Assembly (NCBI GenBank): GCA_001302245.1
Contig: LGYU01000018.1
Coordinates: 1-64,000, forward strand
Length of the DNA stretch: 64,000 nt
Reading direction: 5' to 3'
Source of the DNA: Chitinophagaceae bacterium PMP191F
GTDB lineage: Bacteria > Bacteroidota > Bacteroidia > Chitinophagales > Chitinophagaceae
Below, one piece after another: positions 53,216 through 62,380 of the stretch (positions are counted from its first letter, which is position 1; each line of letters begins with the position of its first letter). The position numbers and the translations under genes are program-made. The notes under the pieces were generated by a model. It saw nothing but the letters and a program-made list of their open reading frames with translations. It was not told the origin of the DNA and ran no database searches.

Positions 53216-55384
53216 ATGAAAAAAGCTGTAAAGGTTAAACAACACGACATTACCGACTGCGGAGCTGCCTGCCTGCAGTCTATAGCCTCTTATTTCAACC
53301 TGCAGATGCCGCTGGCTACCATACGCCAGTATGCAGGCACAGACACCAAGGGCACCAACATCCTGGGTATTATAGAAGCTGCCCAGAAAATTGGTTTTGA
53401 TGCCAAAGGCGTAAAAGGACCTTTTGAAGCCCTGTTCAACATGCCCGTTCCTGCTATTGCACATGTTATTGTACAAAAACGCCTGAATCACTACGTGGTG
53501 ATCTACGAGGTTACCAGGAAACATATCCTGGTAATGGACCCGGCTGATGGCGCCATGCACCAGTATAGTCATGATGCATTTAAAGAAATATGGACCGGTA
53601 TCCTGGTTTTGTTATTGCCGGCACAATCCTTTAAAGAAGGCAATGAAAAGATATCGCACTTCCGGCGTTTCTGGTTATTACTAAAACCACACAAAGCCGT
53701 TACCATCCAGGTATTGTTCGGATCGGCTATTTATACATTGCTGGGCTTGTCCACTTCGCTGTATGTACAGAATATTGTAGACCATGTGATCATTGGTGGC
53801 AATACCCGTTTGCTGAATCTGATGGGCATTACTATGATCATTGTACTGTTGCTGCAATTGTTTATCGGTGGTATGAAAAGTCTTTTTGCATTAAAAACCA
53901 GTCAGCAGATAGATGCACGGCTGATACTGGGTTACTATAAACACTTACTGCGATTGCCCCAGCAGTTTTTTGATACCATGCGTGTGGGAGAGATCACTGC
54001 GCGTATTACCGATGCGGTAAAGATCCGTGCATTTATCAATGATGTGGCTCTGACATTGGTGGTTAATGTATTTATTGTATTCTTTTCCTTTTTACTGATG
54101 TTTATGTACCAGTGGAAACTGGCATTGCTGGTCATGTGCATAATTCCTGTGTACGTACTGATGTATTATGTCAGTGATAAGTTCAATAAAAAATGGCAGC
54201 GGCGGCTGATGGAAGACAATGCCGAATTGGGCAGTCAACTCGTAGAATCGCTGAATACAGTAGGTACCATCAAACGTTTTGCACTGGAAGAACATGCCAA
54301 CCTGAAAACAGAATCTTATTTCATCCGCTTGTTGCAGAGCGTGCTGCGTTCCGGTACATTCAATACCATCATAGGCAGTGTGGCAGGTTTTGCCACTGGT
54401 TTGCTGGTAGTGATATTGCTGTGGGCAGGCGCATATATGGTAGTAAGCCAGCAACTGAGTACAGGTGAACTGCTGTCGTTCTATGCATTGATCGGTTATT
54501 TTACCGGTCCTGCCATGGGTATTGTAGGAGCCAATAAAAGTATGCAGGATGCATTGATAGCAGCCGACAGGTTGTTTGAGATCATGGATCTTGAACAGGA
54601 GAATGAGGGCCAGAAAATGAAACTGCCAGAGGGAACAAAAGGCGATATTGTTTTTCACGATGTACATTTCCGATATGGAACCCGTACTGAGATCTTCAAA
54701 CATTTTTCGATGGAAATATCAGGCGGCCATATTACTGCCATAGTAGGAGAGAGTGGTTCGGGAAAATCTACACTGATGTCTTTGCTGCAGAATATCTACC
54801 CGTTGAAAAGCGGGCAGATCAGTATTGACGGAAAAGATATCAGGTATCTTGATAATGAAAGCCTGCGCCAGCGTGTGGCAGTGGTACCGCAGCAGGTGGA
54901 TCTGTTCACCGGTACAGTACTGGAAAATATTGCTGTAGGAGAGTTTGAACCGGATGTACAACGCATACTGGATGTATGCAAACAGATCGGGATTCTTGAA
55001 CTGATAGAGCAATTGCCGGGTGGTTTCAGTTGCTGGCTGGGAGAACATGGGGTAAATCTCTCCGGCGGGCAACGCCAGCGTATAGCTATTGCGCGTGCAT
55101 TGTACCGCAATCCCGACATTCTTATTCTTGACGAAGCCACTTCATCGCTCGATCCGATTGCTGATAAACTGGTACAGCAGGCATTGCAAAAACTGCGTCG
55201 TACCGGTAAAACCATTATTGTTATTGCCCATCGCCTCAGTACGGTAATACAGGCCGATAAAATAGTAGTGCTGAAAGATGGTAAGCTGGAAGAAGAAGGA
55301 TCGCATACCGAACTGCTGGCACGGCAAGCCGTATATGCCAGATTGTGGCAACAACACCAGGGAACGATTGTGAATTACGAATAG
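53216..55384 (+). CDS. Peptidase C39-containing ABC exporter (bacteriocin/peptide type)
   Basis: 722 residues. N-terminal C39 peptidase: Gln9 and Cys15 in VKQHDITDCGAACLQSIASY, His92 in RLNHYVVIYEV and Asp108 in VMDPADG, so the catalytic set is complete. Membrane domain about residues 155-470, then the ATPase with Walker A GESGSGKST (~510), signature LSGGQRQRIA (~614), Walker B ILILDEATSSLD (~634) and H-loop IVIAHRLST. Such proteins cut double-glycine leaders and export the core peptide. Two such peptides are encoded 0.7-1.4 kb downstream. Confidence 0.96.
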   Translation: MKKAVKVKQHDITDCGAACLQSIASYFNLQMPLATIRQYAGTDTKGTNILGIIEAAQKIGFDAKGVKGPFEALFNMPVPAIAHVIVQKRLNHYVVIYEVTRKHILVMDPADGAMHQYSHDAFKEIWTGILVLLLPAQSFKEGNEKISHFRRFWLLLKPHKAVTIQVLFGSAIYTLLGLSTSLYVQNIVDHVIIGGNTRLLNLMGITMIIVLLLQLFIGGMKSLFALKTSQQIDARLILGYYKHLLRLPQQFFDTMRVGEITARITDAVKIRAFINDVALTLVVNVFIVFFSFLLMFMYQWKLALLVMCIIPVYVLMYYVSDKFNKKWQRRLMEDNAELGSQLVESLNTVGTIKRFALEEHANLKTESYFIRLLQSVLRSGTFNTIIGSVAGFATGLLVVILLWAGAYMVVSQQLSTGELLSFYALIGYFTGPAMGIVGANKSMQDALIAADRLFEIMDLEQENEGQKMKLPEGTKGDIVFHDVHFRYGTRTEIFKHFSMEISGGHITAIVGESGSGKSTLMSLLQNIYPLKSGQISIDGKDIRYLDNESLRQRVAVVPQQVDLFTGTVLENIAVGEFEPDVQRILDVCKQIGILELIEQLPGGFSCWLGEHGVNLSGGQRQRIAIARALYRNPDILILDEATSSLDPIADKLVQQALQKLRRTGKTIIVIAHRLSTVIQADKIVVLKDGKLEEEGSHTELLARQAVYARLWQQHQGTIVNYE

Positions 55385-55479
55385 AACGGATGAATGGAAT
55401 ACAGGAATGTATAAAGAACCTGTGCCCAGGGAACCAGTGAATCATTTACTTATGAATTCCATTAAAAACTGAGGAGCTT

Positions 55480-55755
55480 ATGTTAACACAAGAGTTTTCA
55501 CACACAGCAAGAATTGCTTCAAAGATCAGGTCGTTGCGTCGCAGTAAAGAATATTCGCAGGAGTATATGGCACTGATGCTGCACATATCCCAGAATGCCT
55601 ACAGCCGTTTGGAAAACGGAAAAACTCCCCTGACAGTAGACCGGTTATATGAAATATGTATTATCCTGAATGTGGAAGTGATAGAATTGATTAATGTTAG
55701 TGAAGCGGCGGAACTGGAACTGGCGAAAAAAATACTGCAGAACAAAACGTCCTGA
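55480..55755 (+). CDS. XRE-family transcriptional regulator
   Basis: 91 residues. A helix-turn-helix of the Cro/C1 type: KIRSLRRSKEYSQEYMALML, then HISQNAYSRLENGKTPLTVD and RLYEICIILNVEVIELINVS. A ribosome site GAGGAG lies 6 bases before the ATG. It may control the exporter or the peptide genes near it, since the three genes 51979-55755 lie in the same direction with short gaps. Target not shown. Confidence 0.9.
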   Translation: MLTQEFSHTARIASKIRSLRRSKEYSQEYMALMLHISQNAYSRLENGKTPLTVDRLYEICIILNVEVIELINVSEAAELELAKKILQNKTS

Positions 55756-55924
55756 ATTACCCGGCTGTTTCAATTGTAAACAACGGATGGAGCTACAACA
55801 GCCTGTTGCTGATCATTACATTGTTTCTGTTAAAAGAAATTGGTGGTGATGGTGATTGCTGCTGTCTGGAAAATACGTACAGAAAAGTGCCGGTTACTAT
55901 TAATATACCGTAAACGGTAGATAA

Positions 55925-55957
55925 CAAAAAAGACCAGGAAATTCCCTGGTCTTTTTT
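55925..55957. terminator. Bidirectional terminator after the XRE gene
   Basis: AAAAAAGACCAGG and CCTGGTCTTTTTT form a perfect stem around 7 bases, with A/T runs on both sides. It can end both the XRE transcript and the minus-strand peptide gene at 56088. Confidence 0.85.
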
Positions 55958-56087
55958 GTTGCAGATTGTACCACATTTGTGTAATGGGAACAACCTTATG
56001 TCAATCCGTTGGTGTAATTGCCTCTTTATTGCCATAAAGACATCTCAGCAAAGATTGCCGGACCGTAAAGAAACAACACACAATCAA

Positions 56088-56333
56088 TTACAGACCTGTG
56101 CTAAAACGGCTCAACAGGTTGTTCAGGCCGGTGCCAGTGTTAGCCAGCGCGCTGGCAGCACCTGCACTGAGCAGGGTTAATGAATTGCCAAGAGCAACAC
56201 TGCTAACATTTAGCGTGTTGTTCAGTGAATTGCTAAGACCATTGATCAGGTTTTCCAAAGATGAGCCTAAGCTGCCACCGTTAACGTTTACGATTTCAGT
56301 TTCAGTCAGAGGAATGAATTCAAAATTTTTCAT
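56088..56333 (-). CDS. Double-glycine-leader peptide A (minus strand)
   Basis: 81 residues. The leader MKNFEFIPLTETEIVNVNGG ends with a double glycine, as C39 peptidases need. The 61-residue core has many Ser, Leu, Asn and Ala, with one Arg and one Glu and no Cys: SLGSSLENLINGLSNSLNNT then LNVSSVALGNSLTLLSAGAA. It is amphipathic and no known bacteriocin family is evident. It is divergent from peptide B, 429 bases apart. The terminator at 55925 ends it. Confidence 0.75.
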   Translation of the reverse strand: MKNFEFIPLTETEIVNVNGGSLGSSLENLINGLSNSLNNTLNVSSVALGNSLTLLSAGAASALANTGTGLNNLLSRFSTGL

Positions 56334-56762
56334 AACAGATAATTTGTTAATTGAAATGAATACTGTTTGCGTTATAAAATTGCTCCTTATTAGTTACATA
56401 ATCTAACCCTGTTGTTTTTAAATTATGCCTGTTTGTTTTAAAATAGGATAACCGGTATCGTTACCAATGAAGAAGATCTGTTTAACTGTGTAAACTGCAT
56501 GTGAATAATTGGGTGAAATGATCTTTAGGTAGACGTTTTGATTGTATTAGAGCATTGATATTGTTGTGATAGCTGGCAAACATGTTGTTGTATGAACAGG
56601 TGTTCATTGGGCAGGGGAGTATGTCATTTGACTGATCCTGGTAAATTATTATTTATTACAACATTCGGGTATAGTTTATCCATAGGGCAGTTAGGTTAAT
56701 CACTTAAATAGAATCAATTTTATAATGCTGACTTATTCCTATTAATAACCAAAAAGTCAATC
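56334..56762. other. Divergent promoter region of the two peptide genes
   Basis: AT-rich DNA with no coding frame. It should hold promoters for both peptide genes. I cannot mark exact -33/-7 boxes. Confidence 0.5.
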
Positions 56763-56972
56763 ATGAAAAACCAGCAATTCACGGCACTAACAGAGCAGGA
56801 AATGTTAACTACAAACGGCGGTGGTCCGCTGGATGGCCTGCTGAACGGTTTATTAGGTGGTTTACTGGGTAGCACAGGCGGTCTTGGCAGCCTGGTAAGC
56901 AACCTGGTAAGCACTGTTGGTAATCTGCTGAACTCCTTGCTCGGTGGCCTGGGCAATGGCTTACCTCTGTAA
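56763..56972 (+). CDS. Double-glycine-leader peptide B (plus strand)
   Basis: 69 residues. The leader MKNQQFTALTEQEMLTTNGG is nearly the same pattern as that of peptide A (MKN, F, LTE, E, NGG). The 49-residue core GPLDGLLNGLLGGLLGSTGG, LGSLVSNLVSTVGNLLNSLL, GGLGNGLPL is almost only Gly, Leu, Ser, Asn and Val with no charged residue but one Asp, and no Cys. It forms a Leu/Gly heptad-like amphipathic pattern. The function is unknown: a bacteriocin, signal or structural peptide. Confidence 0.8.
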   Translation: MKNQQFTALTEQEMLTTNGGGPLDGLLNGLLGGLLGSTGGLGSLVSNLVSTVGNLLNSLLGGLGNGLPL

Positions 56973-57087
56973 TCAGAATTTTTGTTCTGCACTGTACAAA
57001 ACTTCCCGGTAAATTGGCTTGTTTACATACTGTTGTTCCAGTACAAAACAGGTACTTCCTTTTCCGGTACTTTAAGTACAATTCTGA

Positions 57088-57125
57088 AAAGCGGCTGCTT
57101 CAATTTTGAGACAGCCGCTTTTTTA
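57088..57125 (+). terminator. Terminator after peptide B
   Basis: AAAGCGGCTG, loop of 14 bases, CAGCCGCTTT plus TTT. It lies 116 bases after the stop of peptide B and is convergent with the lipoprotein gene. Confidence 0.8.
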
Positions 57126-57159
57126 TATTTTAGAAATGGTTACCCGAAATTATGGAAGA

Positions 57160-57951
57160 TTAGTTTTGGGGGCAACCACTAACACATTCATTCCGGTAAT
57201 ACGAACAGCTCTCCAGTGAAAGTTGATAATAGAAGCTTGCTGTCTGCATGCACAATGAGTAATTCCAGCATGCTCCACTATCCTGACCATCTTCTGCATA
57301 TCTGCAAATGATGCCATACCAGCTATAACAATTGCTTTCGTCTATATATGCATTAGTATGCGCGGCCATCTGGCAGTAATAGTAGTTGATGTCGCAGCTT
57401 TTAACACAATCTGCGTTATTTAGAATCCCCGATTTTAGAAATAATGTTTCCGGATTAGTAAGTTCGATAATGAGTTTCCCCATACCCCATTTGTCATGTT
57501 TAGGGTTCAGTCCGGTTTTTTTATATAGAGAATCGGCCAGGTACATTACTGCACTGCTAAATCGTAATAATGCTGCCGAGCGTTGCAGCCATGAAGGATA
57601 ACCGTAAAGTTTTGATTGCTCATCAAGAGACAATGACTTTAGTCTGGTAAAGAATGCCATTGATCTGTTTTGCTTGTTCCCTGAAATTACCGGGCCTGCA
57701 TTTACCGAATTATTGTAAGCTTCTTTCACACCTGCATGAAAGTTTACATCGGCTTTTTTTCGCTCTTCAATGGCTGCTACTGCATCCGCATTAGCAAGTA
57801 CCTGTTTTCTGATCTCCTGATATTTATCCTGATCAGATAGAGCGATATCTGCAACACCTGTTGCTGTATGTTCTTTTTTAGAACATGATATTAGAGAGGA
57901 AATACCCAGAAAAATTACCAGCAAATTGGTCGGCATTGATCGTTTCATCAT
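57160..57951 (-). CDS. Cys-rich lipoprotein
   Basis: 263 residues. The signal peptide NLLVIFLGISSLISCSKKE has the acylated Cys at about residue 23. The central part is helical; the C-terminal ~80 residues hold about 10 Cys in DCVKSCDINYYYCQMAAHTN, SNCYSWYGIICRYAEDGQDS, ACWNYSLCMQTAS and SCSYYRNECVSGCPQN. The spaced pairs suggest several disulphides. I do not recognise the family. It is convergent with the peptide B gene; a role as immunity protein or receptor is only a guess. Confidence 0.65.
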   Translation of the reverse strand: MMKRSMPTNLLVIFLGISSLISCSKKEHTATGVADIALSDQDKYQEIRKQVLANADAVAAIEERKKADVNFHAGVKEAYNNSVNAGPVISGNKQNRSMAFFTRLKSLSLDEQSKLYGYPSWLQRSAALLRFSSAVMYLADSLYKKTGLNPKHDKWGMGKLIIELTNPETLFLKSGILNNADCVKSCDINYYYCQMAAHTNAYIDESNCYSWYGIICRYAEDGQDSGACWNYSLCMQTASFYYQLSLESCSYYRNECVSGCPQN

Positions 57952-58251
57952 AAAAGCTAGGTTTAATGTTAAATTACTTTGATGAAAGTATCGATGGGAC
58001 TTCCAGTCGTAAATAGTAATTTATGCCAATGGTAAAAAAATACCTGCGAACCGTAATTCCGGAACCTTGCTTTTTTGCTGGAATGTAGAAATGGCATGTA
58101 GATTTTTACAGCTTGCCAAATAAAACCCGGATTGTAATTGACTAAAAAACAGTTAACAGATGCTGTATAAATAGGTTGAGATTCTGAATTGGCAAGTAAA
58201 TTGGTTTAAAAAAGCAGGTTGGTGAAAATACTAATCACAATGATATTGTTT
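57952..58251. other. AT-rich intergenic region
   Basis: No frame or RNA gene that I can support. Confidence 0.5.
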
Positions 58252-59808
58252 TTACCTGCAGCTTTCTTTATTGTTGATTTCTGTATTACCGGTGAACCAG
58301 CGGTCCATTGTCTGTTGAAGTTCATTGCCATCAGTTGTATTGTCCGAAGCCCAGGCCACAATACCGTCAGGGCGTATCAGTACAGCGCTCAGACCCAATT
58401 GTTCTTTCGCAGGGTTGGAAATATACCTGATCTGGTTATTATATGTATTCACTAATTTTTTACGTAGAGCATTGTTGTCGAAATCAAGCAGTATACCCAT
58501 GCCATCTTGCATCAGCTCTCCAATAGTAGTACCGTCTTCAAATTCAAAGTTGGGAACACTGTAACCTGTCAACGGATGATTGCCATCAAGATCATAATGC
58601 ATAAAAATACCCCATACTCTTGCTGCAAAATACGTGGCGCCATCACGTGTATTGATAAGATCACGGACAACAGCATTCAGCGCGCGTGATGACAGGTCAG
58701 GCTTCATAATAGCAACCTGCGCGCGTGACCAATCCAGCACCTGTGCACCAATGGGATGCCGTTCGGTATGATAACTGTCCAGCAAACCTTCCGGTGCTTT
58801 GTTGTGAATGGTGGCAGCAAGTTTCCAGCCCAGGTTCATAGCATCACCCAATCCAAGATTCAAGCCCTGGCCGCCCAGCGGTGAATGAATATGTGCGGCA
58901 TCGCCCGCCAGCAGAACACGTCCGTTACGATACATGGTGGCCTGCCGCGCCCTGTCGGTCCAGGTAGTAGCAATATGCAGTGCACTGATCGTAACATCGG
59001 TACCAGAGATGCGGCGTATCACTTCCTGCACGTGTTGCGCAGTAATGGGCTTTTGTGTATGATGAAATGCACCACCATCAAAATCCTGTATCAGCAGGTA
59101 ACCCGGCTGAGATTGCAGGTACATGCCGGTGGCTGTAAGGTTGCGCCCCAGTTTAAGCTTTTCCGGATCGGCAATATCAACCAGGGTAGTATAACCTGTA
59201 AATTCCGGTTCTGTACCGGCAAATTCAAAACCACCCGTTTTGCGAACAACGCTACGGCTACCATCGCATCCTGCCAGCCACCTGCCTTTAAAAGATTGAT
59301 CACCTGCCTGAACAATTACATCATTTTCGGTTTGGTGAAAGCCGGTAATGGCAAACCCGCGTTTGATCGTTACTCCCAAATTCTCTGCACGACGGGCCAG
59401 TACTGTTTCCAGTTCCTGCATTTCAGAAATTAAACTGGTACTGGTAGAACCGGGCAGGCGTTTCCATTGTGAAATATCAATATCTCCATCATGAAATGGA
59501 ATACCGGCAAAGTGTCCTGCCTGCCGGCGTGCACCTTGCGCAGCATTGGCGTGCGGATTTTTAAGACGTTTATGTATCTCAAGTTCATTGAGCAATCCAC
59601 GACGGTAAAGTGCTTCAATAGTGGGTGTTGAAAGCCCCCGTATGCCGAAGGGAAGTTGTTTTAAGAGCGAGTGCGGCTCTGTTGCCTTTTCCAGTATCAA
59701 TACAGCGCATTTGGCCAGCGCCAGTTCACAGGCAAGGAACAGCCCTACGGGGCCTGCGCCGGAAATGATAACATCATAAGGAAAATGATTTTGTGCTATA
59801 GTTTTCAT
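58252..59808 (-). CDS. FAD-dependent aromatic monooxygenase (PheA/TfdB-like)
   Basis: 518 residues. GxGxxG dinucleotide motif in VIISGAGPVGLFLACELALA, FAD/NAD DG motif WLAGCDGSRSVVRKTGG, and the GD motif VLLAGDAAHIHSPLGGQGLN. The C-terminal thioredoxin-like part is present (LSAVLIRPDGIVAWASDN). Class A flavin hydroxylases oxidise phenols or polyketide aromatics. The start at 59808 (MKTIAQNHFPYDVIISG) is chosen because upstream residues belong to the previous gene. The regulator gene lies just upstream on the same strand. Confidence 0.92.
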   Translation of the reverse strand: MKTIAQNHFPYDVIISGAGPVGLFLACELALAKCAVLILEKATEPHSLLKQLPFGIRGLSTPTIEALYRRGLLNELEIHKRLKNPHANAAQGARRQAGHFAGIPFHDGDIDISQWKRLPGSTSTSLISEMQELETVLARRAENLGVTIKRGFAITGFHQTENDVIVQAGDQSFKGRWLAGCDGSRSVVRKTGGFEFAGTEPEFTGYTTLVDIADPEKLKLGRNLTATGMYLQSQPGYLLIQDFDGGAFHHTQKPITAQHVQEVIRRISGTDVTISALHIATTWTDRARQATMYRNGRVLLAGDAAHIHSPLGGQGLNLGLGDAMNLGWKLAATIHNKAPEGLLDSYHTERHPIGAQVLDWSRAQVAIMKPDLSSRALNAVVRDLINTRDGATYFAARVWGIFMHYDLDGNHPLTGYSVPNFEFEDGTTIGELMQDGMGILLDFDNNALRKKLVNTYNNQIRYISNPAKEQLGLSAVLIRPDGIVAWASDNTTDGNELQQTMDRWFTGNTEINNKESCR

Positions 59809-59848
59809 ATAGAACGATTGAAGCATAAAATTCCGGAATGCTGTTGTA

Positions 59849-60682
59849 TCAGGCTTGTACAAACGCGACAAAATCGTTGCTGACAACCCGTTTTCCTTTC
59901 TTTACTTTTCGCGCAAATGCTGCTGGTGTAGTACCGGTGTAGCGTTTAAATTCCCTGCTCAGATGAGATTGATCTGTATAACCCAGCTCCGGTGCCAGGC
60001 CGGCAAGATTGGTATCCGGGTGGTTCCATAACTGGTTTCGTACCTGTTCAAAACGTATCAGGCCCGATACGTCTTTGACCGTATAACCGGAAGATTGCCG
60101 GAACTTTCTTTCCAGTGTGCGCACGGTTGCATGGGCAGCAACTGCTACCTGGCTTACCGGCATAGTGCCATTTGCTTTCCGCATTGCGGTGCCTGCTTTG
60201 AACAACATGCTATCAACAGCGATCTGCGCGTGCGCCTGTAGAAAATATTGTTGTACCTGTGCCAGTGCTTCGTTGATGTTTCCGGTTTCTATCAATTGAT
60301 TCAATATTGGTTGGAGCTGTGCGATGGGATGTTCAAATATGCGTACCCCTTCTTTATCGGATGGTAGTCCAAGCAGATCAAACACGGTCCAGGGAAAGCA
60401 CCTGACAGCAATGATCTCTAAACGGTTTTGCGTGTAAAAAACAACCGGCTGATTAAGCAGGCCAATCATAAAAGGCGATGGTAATGGCTGCAGACTTCCA
60501 TTAGCATTAATGCCGCAGCCGCTTCCGAAATGGAAAATAATTTCAGCATAACCATCGGGTAATACCTCAAAACCCGTTGGCTGTTCTCCAACATTCCTGC
60601 TATTGTACCAAAAGCATTTTATGGCATCCCGCAATGCTTCGGAAGGTTCAAATTCCTGGTGCTGCATACTGAAAGGTAGCAT
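59849..60682 (-). CDS. AraC-family regulator (DUF6597-type N-terminus)
   Basis: 277 residues from 60682; ATGs at 60721 and 60727 are other choices. N-terminal sensing part CFWYNSRNVGEQPTGFEVLP with DGYAEIIFHFGSG is typical of the DUF6597 group. DNA-binding part: VSQVAVAAHATVRTLERKFR, YTVKDVSGLIRFEQVRNQLW and LAGLAPELGYTDQSHLSREF. Its stop is 40 bases before the monooxygenase start, so it probably regulates that gene or is co-transcribed with it. Confidence 0.85.
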   Translation of the reverse strand: MLPFSMQHQEFEPSEALRDAIKCFWYNSRNVGEQPTGFEVLPDGYAEIIFHFGSGCGINANGSLQPLPSPFMIGLLNQPVVFYTQNRLEIIAVRCFPWTVFDLLGLPSDKEGVRIFEHPIAQLQPILNQLIETGNINEALAQVQQYFLQAHAQIAVDSMLFKAGTAMRKANGTMPVSQVAVAAHATVRTLERKFRQSSGYTVKDVSGLIRFEQVRNQLWNHPDTNLAGLAPELGYTDQSHLSREFKRYTGTTPAAFARKVKKGKRVVSNDFVAFVQA

Positions 60683-60727
60683 ATTTGATTGTTGCTGCCT
60701 GTTCTTTATAAACGTCCTCATCTGCAA

Positions 60728-61203
60728 CTCGCCAAGCCGTAGCTGTTGTCTTCACCAGCTACTCACTCAACAACATTGAGCAGCTTGCCGGAATCAAAAC
60801 CGTTCGCTAAACCCGCTGATTAGCCATTGATAAACGCCAGCGAAATGCACAGGTATGTGGTTAGTTACCGCGAACAATAAATATCCGGGACAAAATGACA
60901 GTATAGCCTGTTGCAATTGCCTGTTATGTTTTTGAAATTTACTGCCTTTGCCGGCAGCTTATTGTCCATTGTACGCATTAATGAGGGGGTAAAATGAAGA
61001 AATCCTATCTTTTTAAACTGTTGTTGCATTGACAAATAATTGTATTCATAATGAACTGATAAGTAACTAAAAAGTGAATTTACCCCTTATTATTTATCAA
61101 TTTTTCCCCCTTATTGTCAGGGGTAAATATGCAATTTTAGACGTTACAAAAATCAACGATTGCTGTTCAGCAGAACAGGAACGTTTTGCCCTGATCAAAG
61201 TTT
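60728..61203. other. Intergenic region upstream of the GH16 gene
   Basis: No gene. It carries three copies of GGGGTAAA: forward at 60986 and 61120, inverted at 61079. An 83-residue frame at 61074 is not a gene. Confidence 0.5.
61079..61127. promoter_or_regulatory. Possible operator: inverted TTTACCCC/GGGGTAAA
   Basis: TTTACCCC at 61079-61086 and GGGGTAAA at 61120-61127 form an inverted repeat 33 bases apart, with the direct repeat CCCCTTATT twice between. A third copy GGGGTAAA is at 60986. It lies 77-218 bases upstream of the GH16 ATG. This is inference from the pattern only. Confidence 0.4.
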
Positions 61204-62022
61204 ATGAAAAGAATCATCACCCAACTATTACTTTCTGCCGGTGTGTTGTGTATAAGTGTCATAAATGCAGTACCTGCATTGGCAAGCACAGTTGCCGACA
61301 CCATTCACTGGGAAACTGTTATTGACACCAGCTCTTTTTCCGGGTATAAGGCACTGGAAGAAAAATGGAATTATCTCTATCCATGGGGCGCAGATCACAA
61401 TGGTACTGCCCGTATGTATGCCAGCAAAACAGATCACAGCCAGGTTACTCTGTTAAGCAATAATATACTCCGCATTACTGCCACGCGCATAACTGCCGAT
61501 GAAGGCAAAAGTGCCTCGCATCCTTTTTTACCCATCAGGTATCATGCAGGCACCATTCATGCCAAACACCAGGTAACTGTTTCTGAAGAATATCCCGAAT
61601 ACGAGATCAGTGGTAGTTTCAAAGCGCCCATATCAAAAGGTACATGGCCGGCTTTCTGGTTGACCAGTGTAAAAGGCTGGCCACCCGAACTGGATATACT
61701 GGAGTTTAAAGGCGATGCGGTAAACTGGCAGAATACATTTATTACTCCCAGGCAGGTAACTACCATCAAAACCAATATTGCTGATGCTGCAGAACAATGG
61801 CACCGGTATGCTGCGGTATTGAAAAGGGTAGATGATAAAGACCTGGATATATATTATTATATAGATGACCGTTTGACCGGTGTGCATCGCTGCAATTTTA
61901 CCAACAAACCATTATGGATCATTATTAACCTGCAAATGGAAGGATCTGCCGGTGAACCCGGACCAACCGGTACTACTTATTATTACATAAAAGACATTCT
62001 TGTAAAAAGAGCAAAAAAATAG
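61204..62022 (+). CDS. Secreted glycoside hydrolase family 16 protein
   Basis: 272 residues. Signal peptide IITQLLLSAGVLCISVINAV and PALA. The catalytic motif PPELDILEFKGD matches the GH16 ExDxxE signature (Glu nucleophile, Asp, Glu acid/base). Upstream: GTWPAFWLTSVKGWPPELD; downstream: WHRYAAVLKR and WIIINLQMEGSAGEP. GH16 enzymes cut beta-1,3/1,4 glucans, agarose, carrageenan or similar; the substrate cannot be told. It lies before a SusC gene in the same direction, as in a polysaccharide utilisation locus. Confidence 0.9.
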   Translation: MKRIITQLLLSAGVLCISVINAVPALASTVADTIHWETVIDTSSFSGYKALEEKWNYLYPWGADHNGTARMYASKTDHSQVTLLSNNILRITATRITADEGKSASHPFLPIRYHAGTIHAKHQVTVSEEYPEYEISGSFKAPISKGTWPAFWLTSVKGWPPELDILEFKGDAVNWQNTFITPRQVTTIKTNIADAAEQWHRYAAVLKRVDDKDLDIYYYIDDRLTGVHRCNFTNKPLWIIINLQMEGSAGEPGPTGTTYYYIKDILVKRAKK

Positions 62023-62380
62023 AATGTCGTAACAGTATCCCTGTGCCATAGCAATTAATATACAGCAACAACAGGTCATCTCATTACTCTAAATTCATAA
62101 TTATGAACCATTGCTTGTCCATTACAGCCTCTGGGCTTTATACCAGCCTTGTCTGCATTAAATATTGTCATATATACACTTATACGTGTATTTGCAACAC
62201 TTATAATGATAGTTATTATATTTTAAAAACATTCTGACAGCATAATACAAAGTTAATATTGGTATAAACACGGGTAACAAGGGTCAACATTCAGACTTGC
62301 AGACAGAATAATTTTATGCCGCCTCATACGAGTTAACCAATCAACTGTTTCCACCATTCAAAACAACTCAATAATTGTTT
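62023..62380. other. Intergenic region between GH16 and SusC genes
   Basis: AT-rich; no gene or clear terminator seen. It includes CACTTATACGTGTA, a weak palindrome. Confidence 0.45.

Noticed and set aside
53153-54703. Large minus-strand frames within the exporter gene
   Set aside because: Shadows of the C39 ABC exporter, whose motifs are complete on the plus strand.
58219-58689. Plus-strand frames at the end of the monooxygenase gene
   Set aside because: Antisense to a gene with clear FAD motifs.
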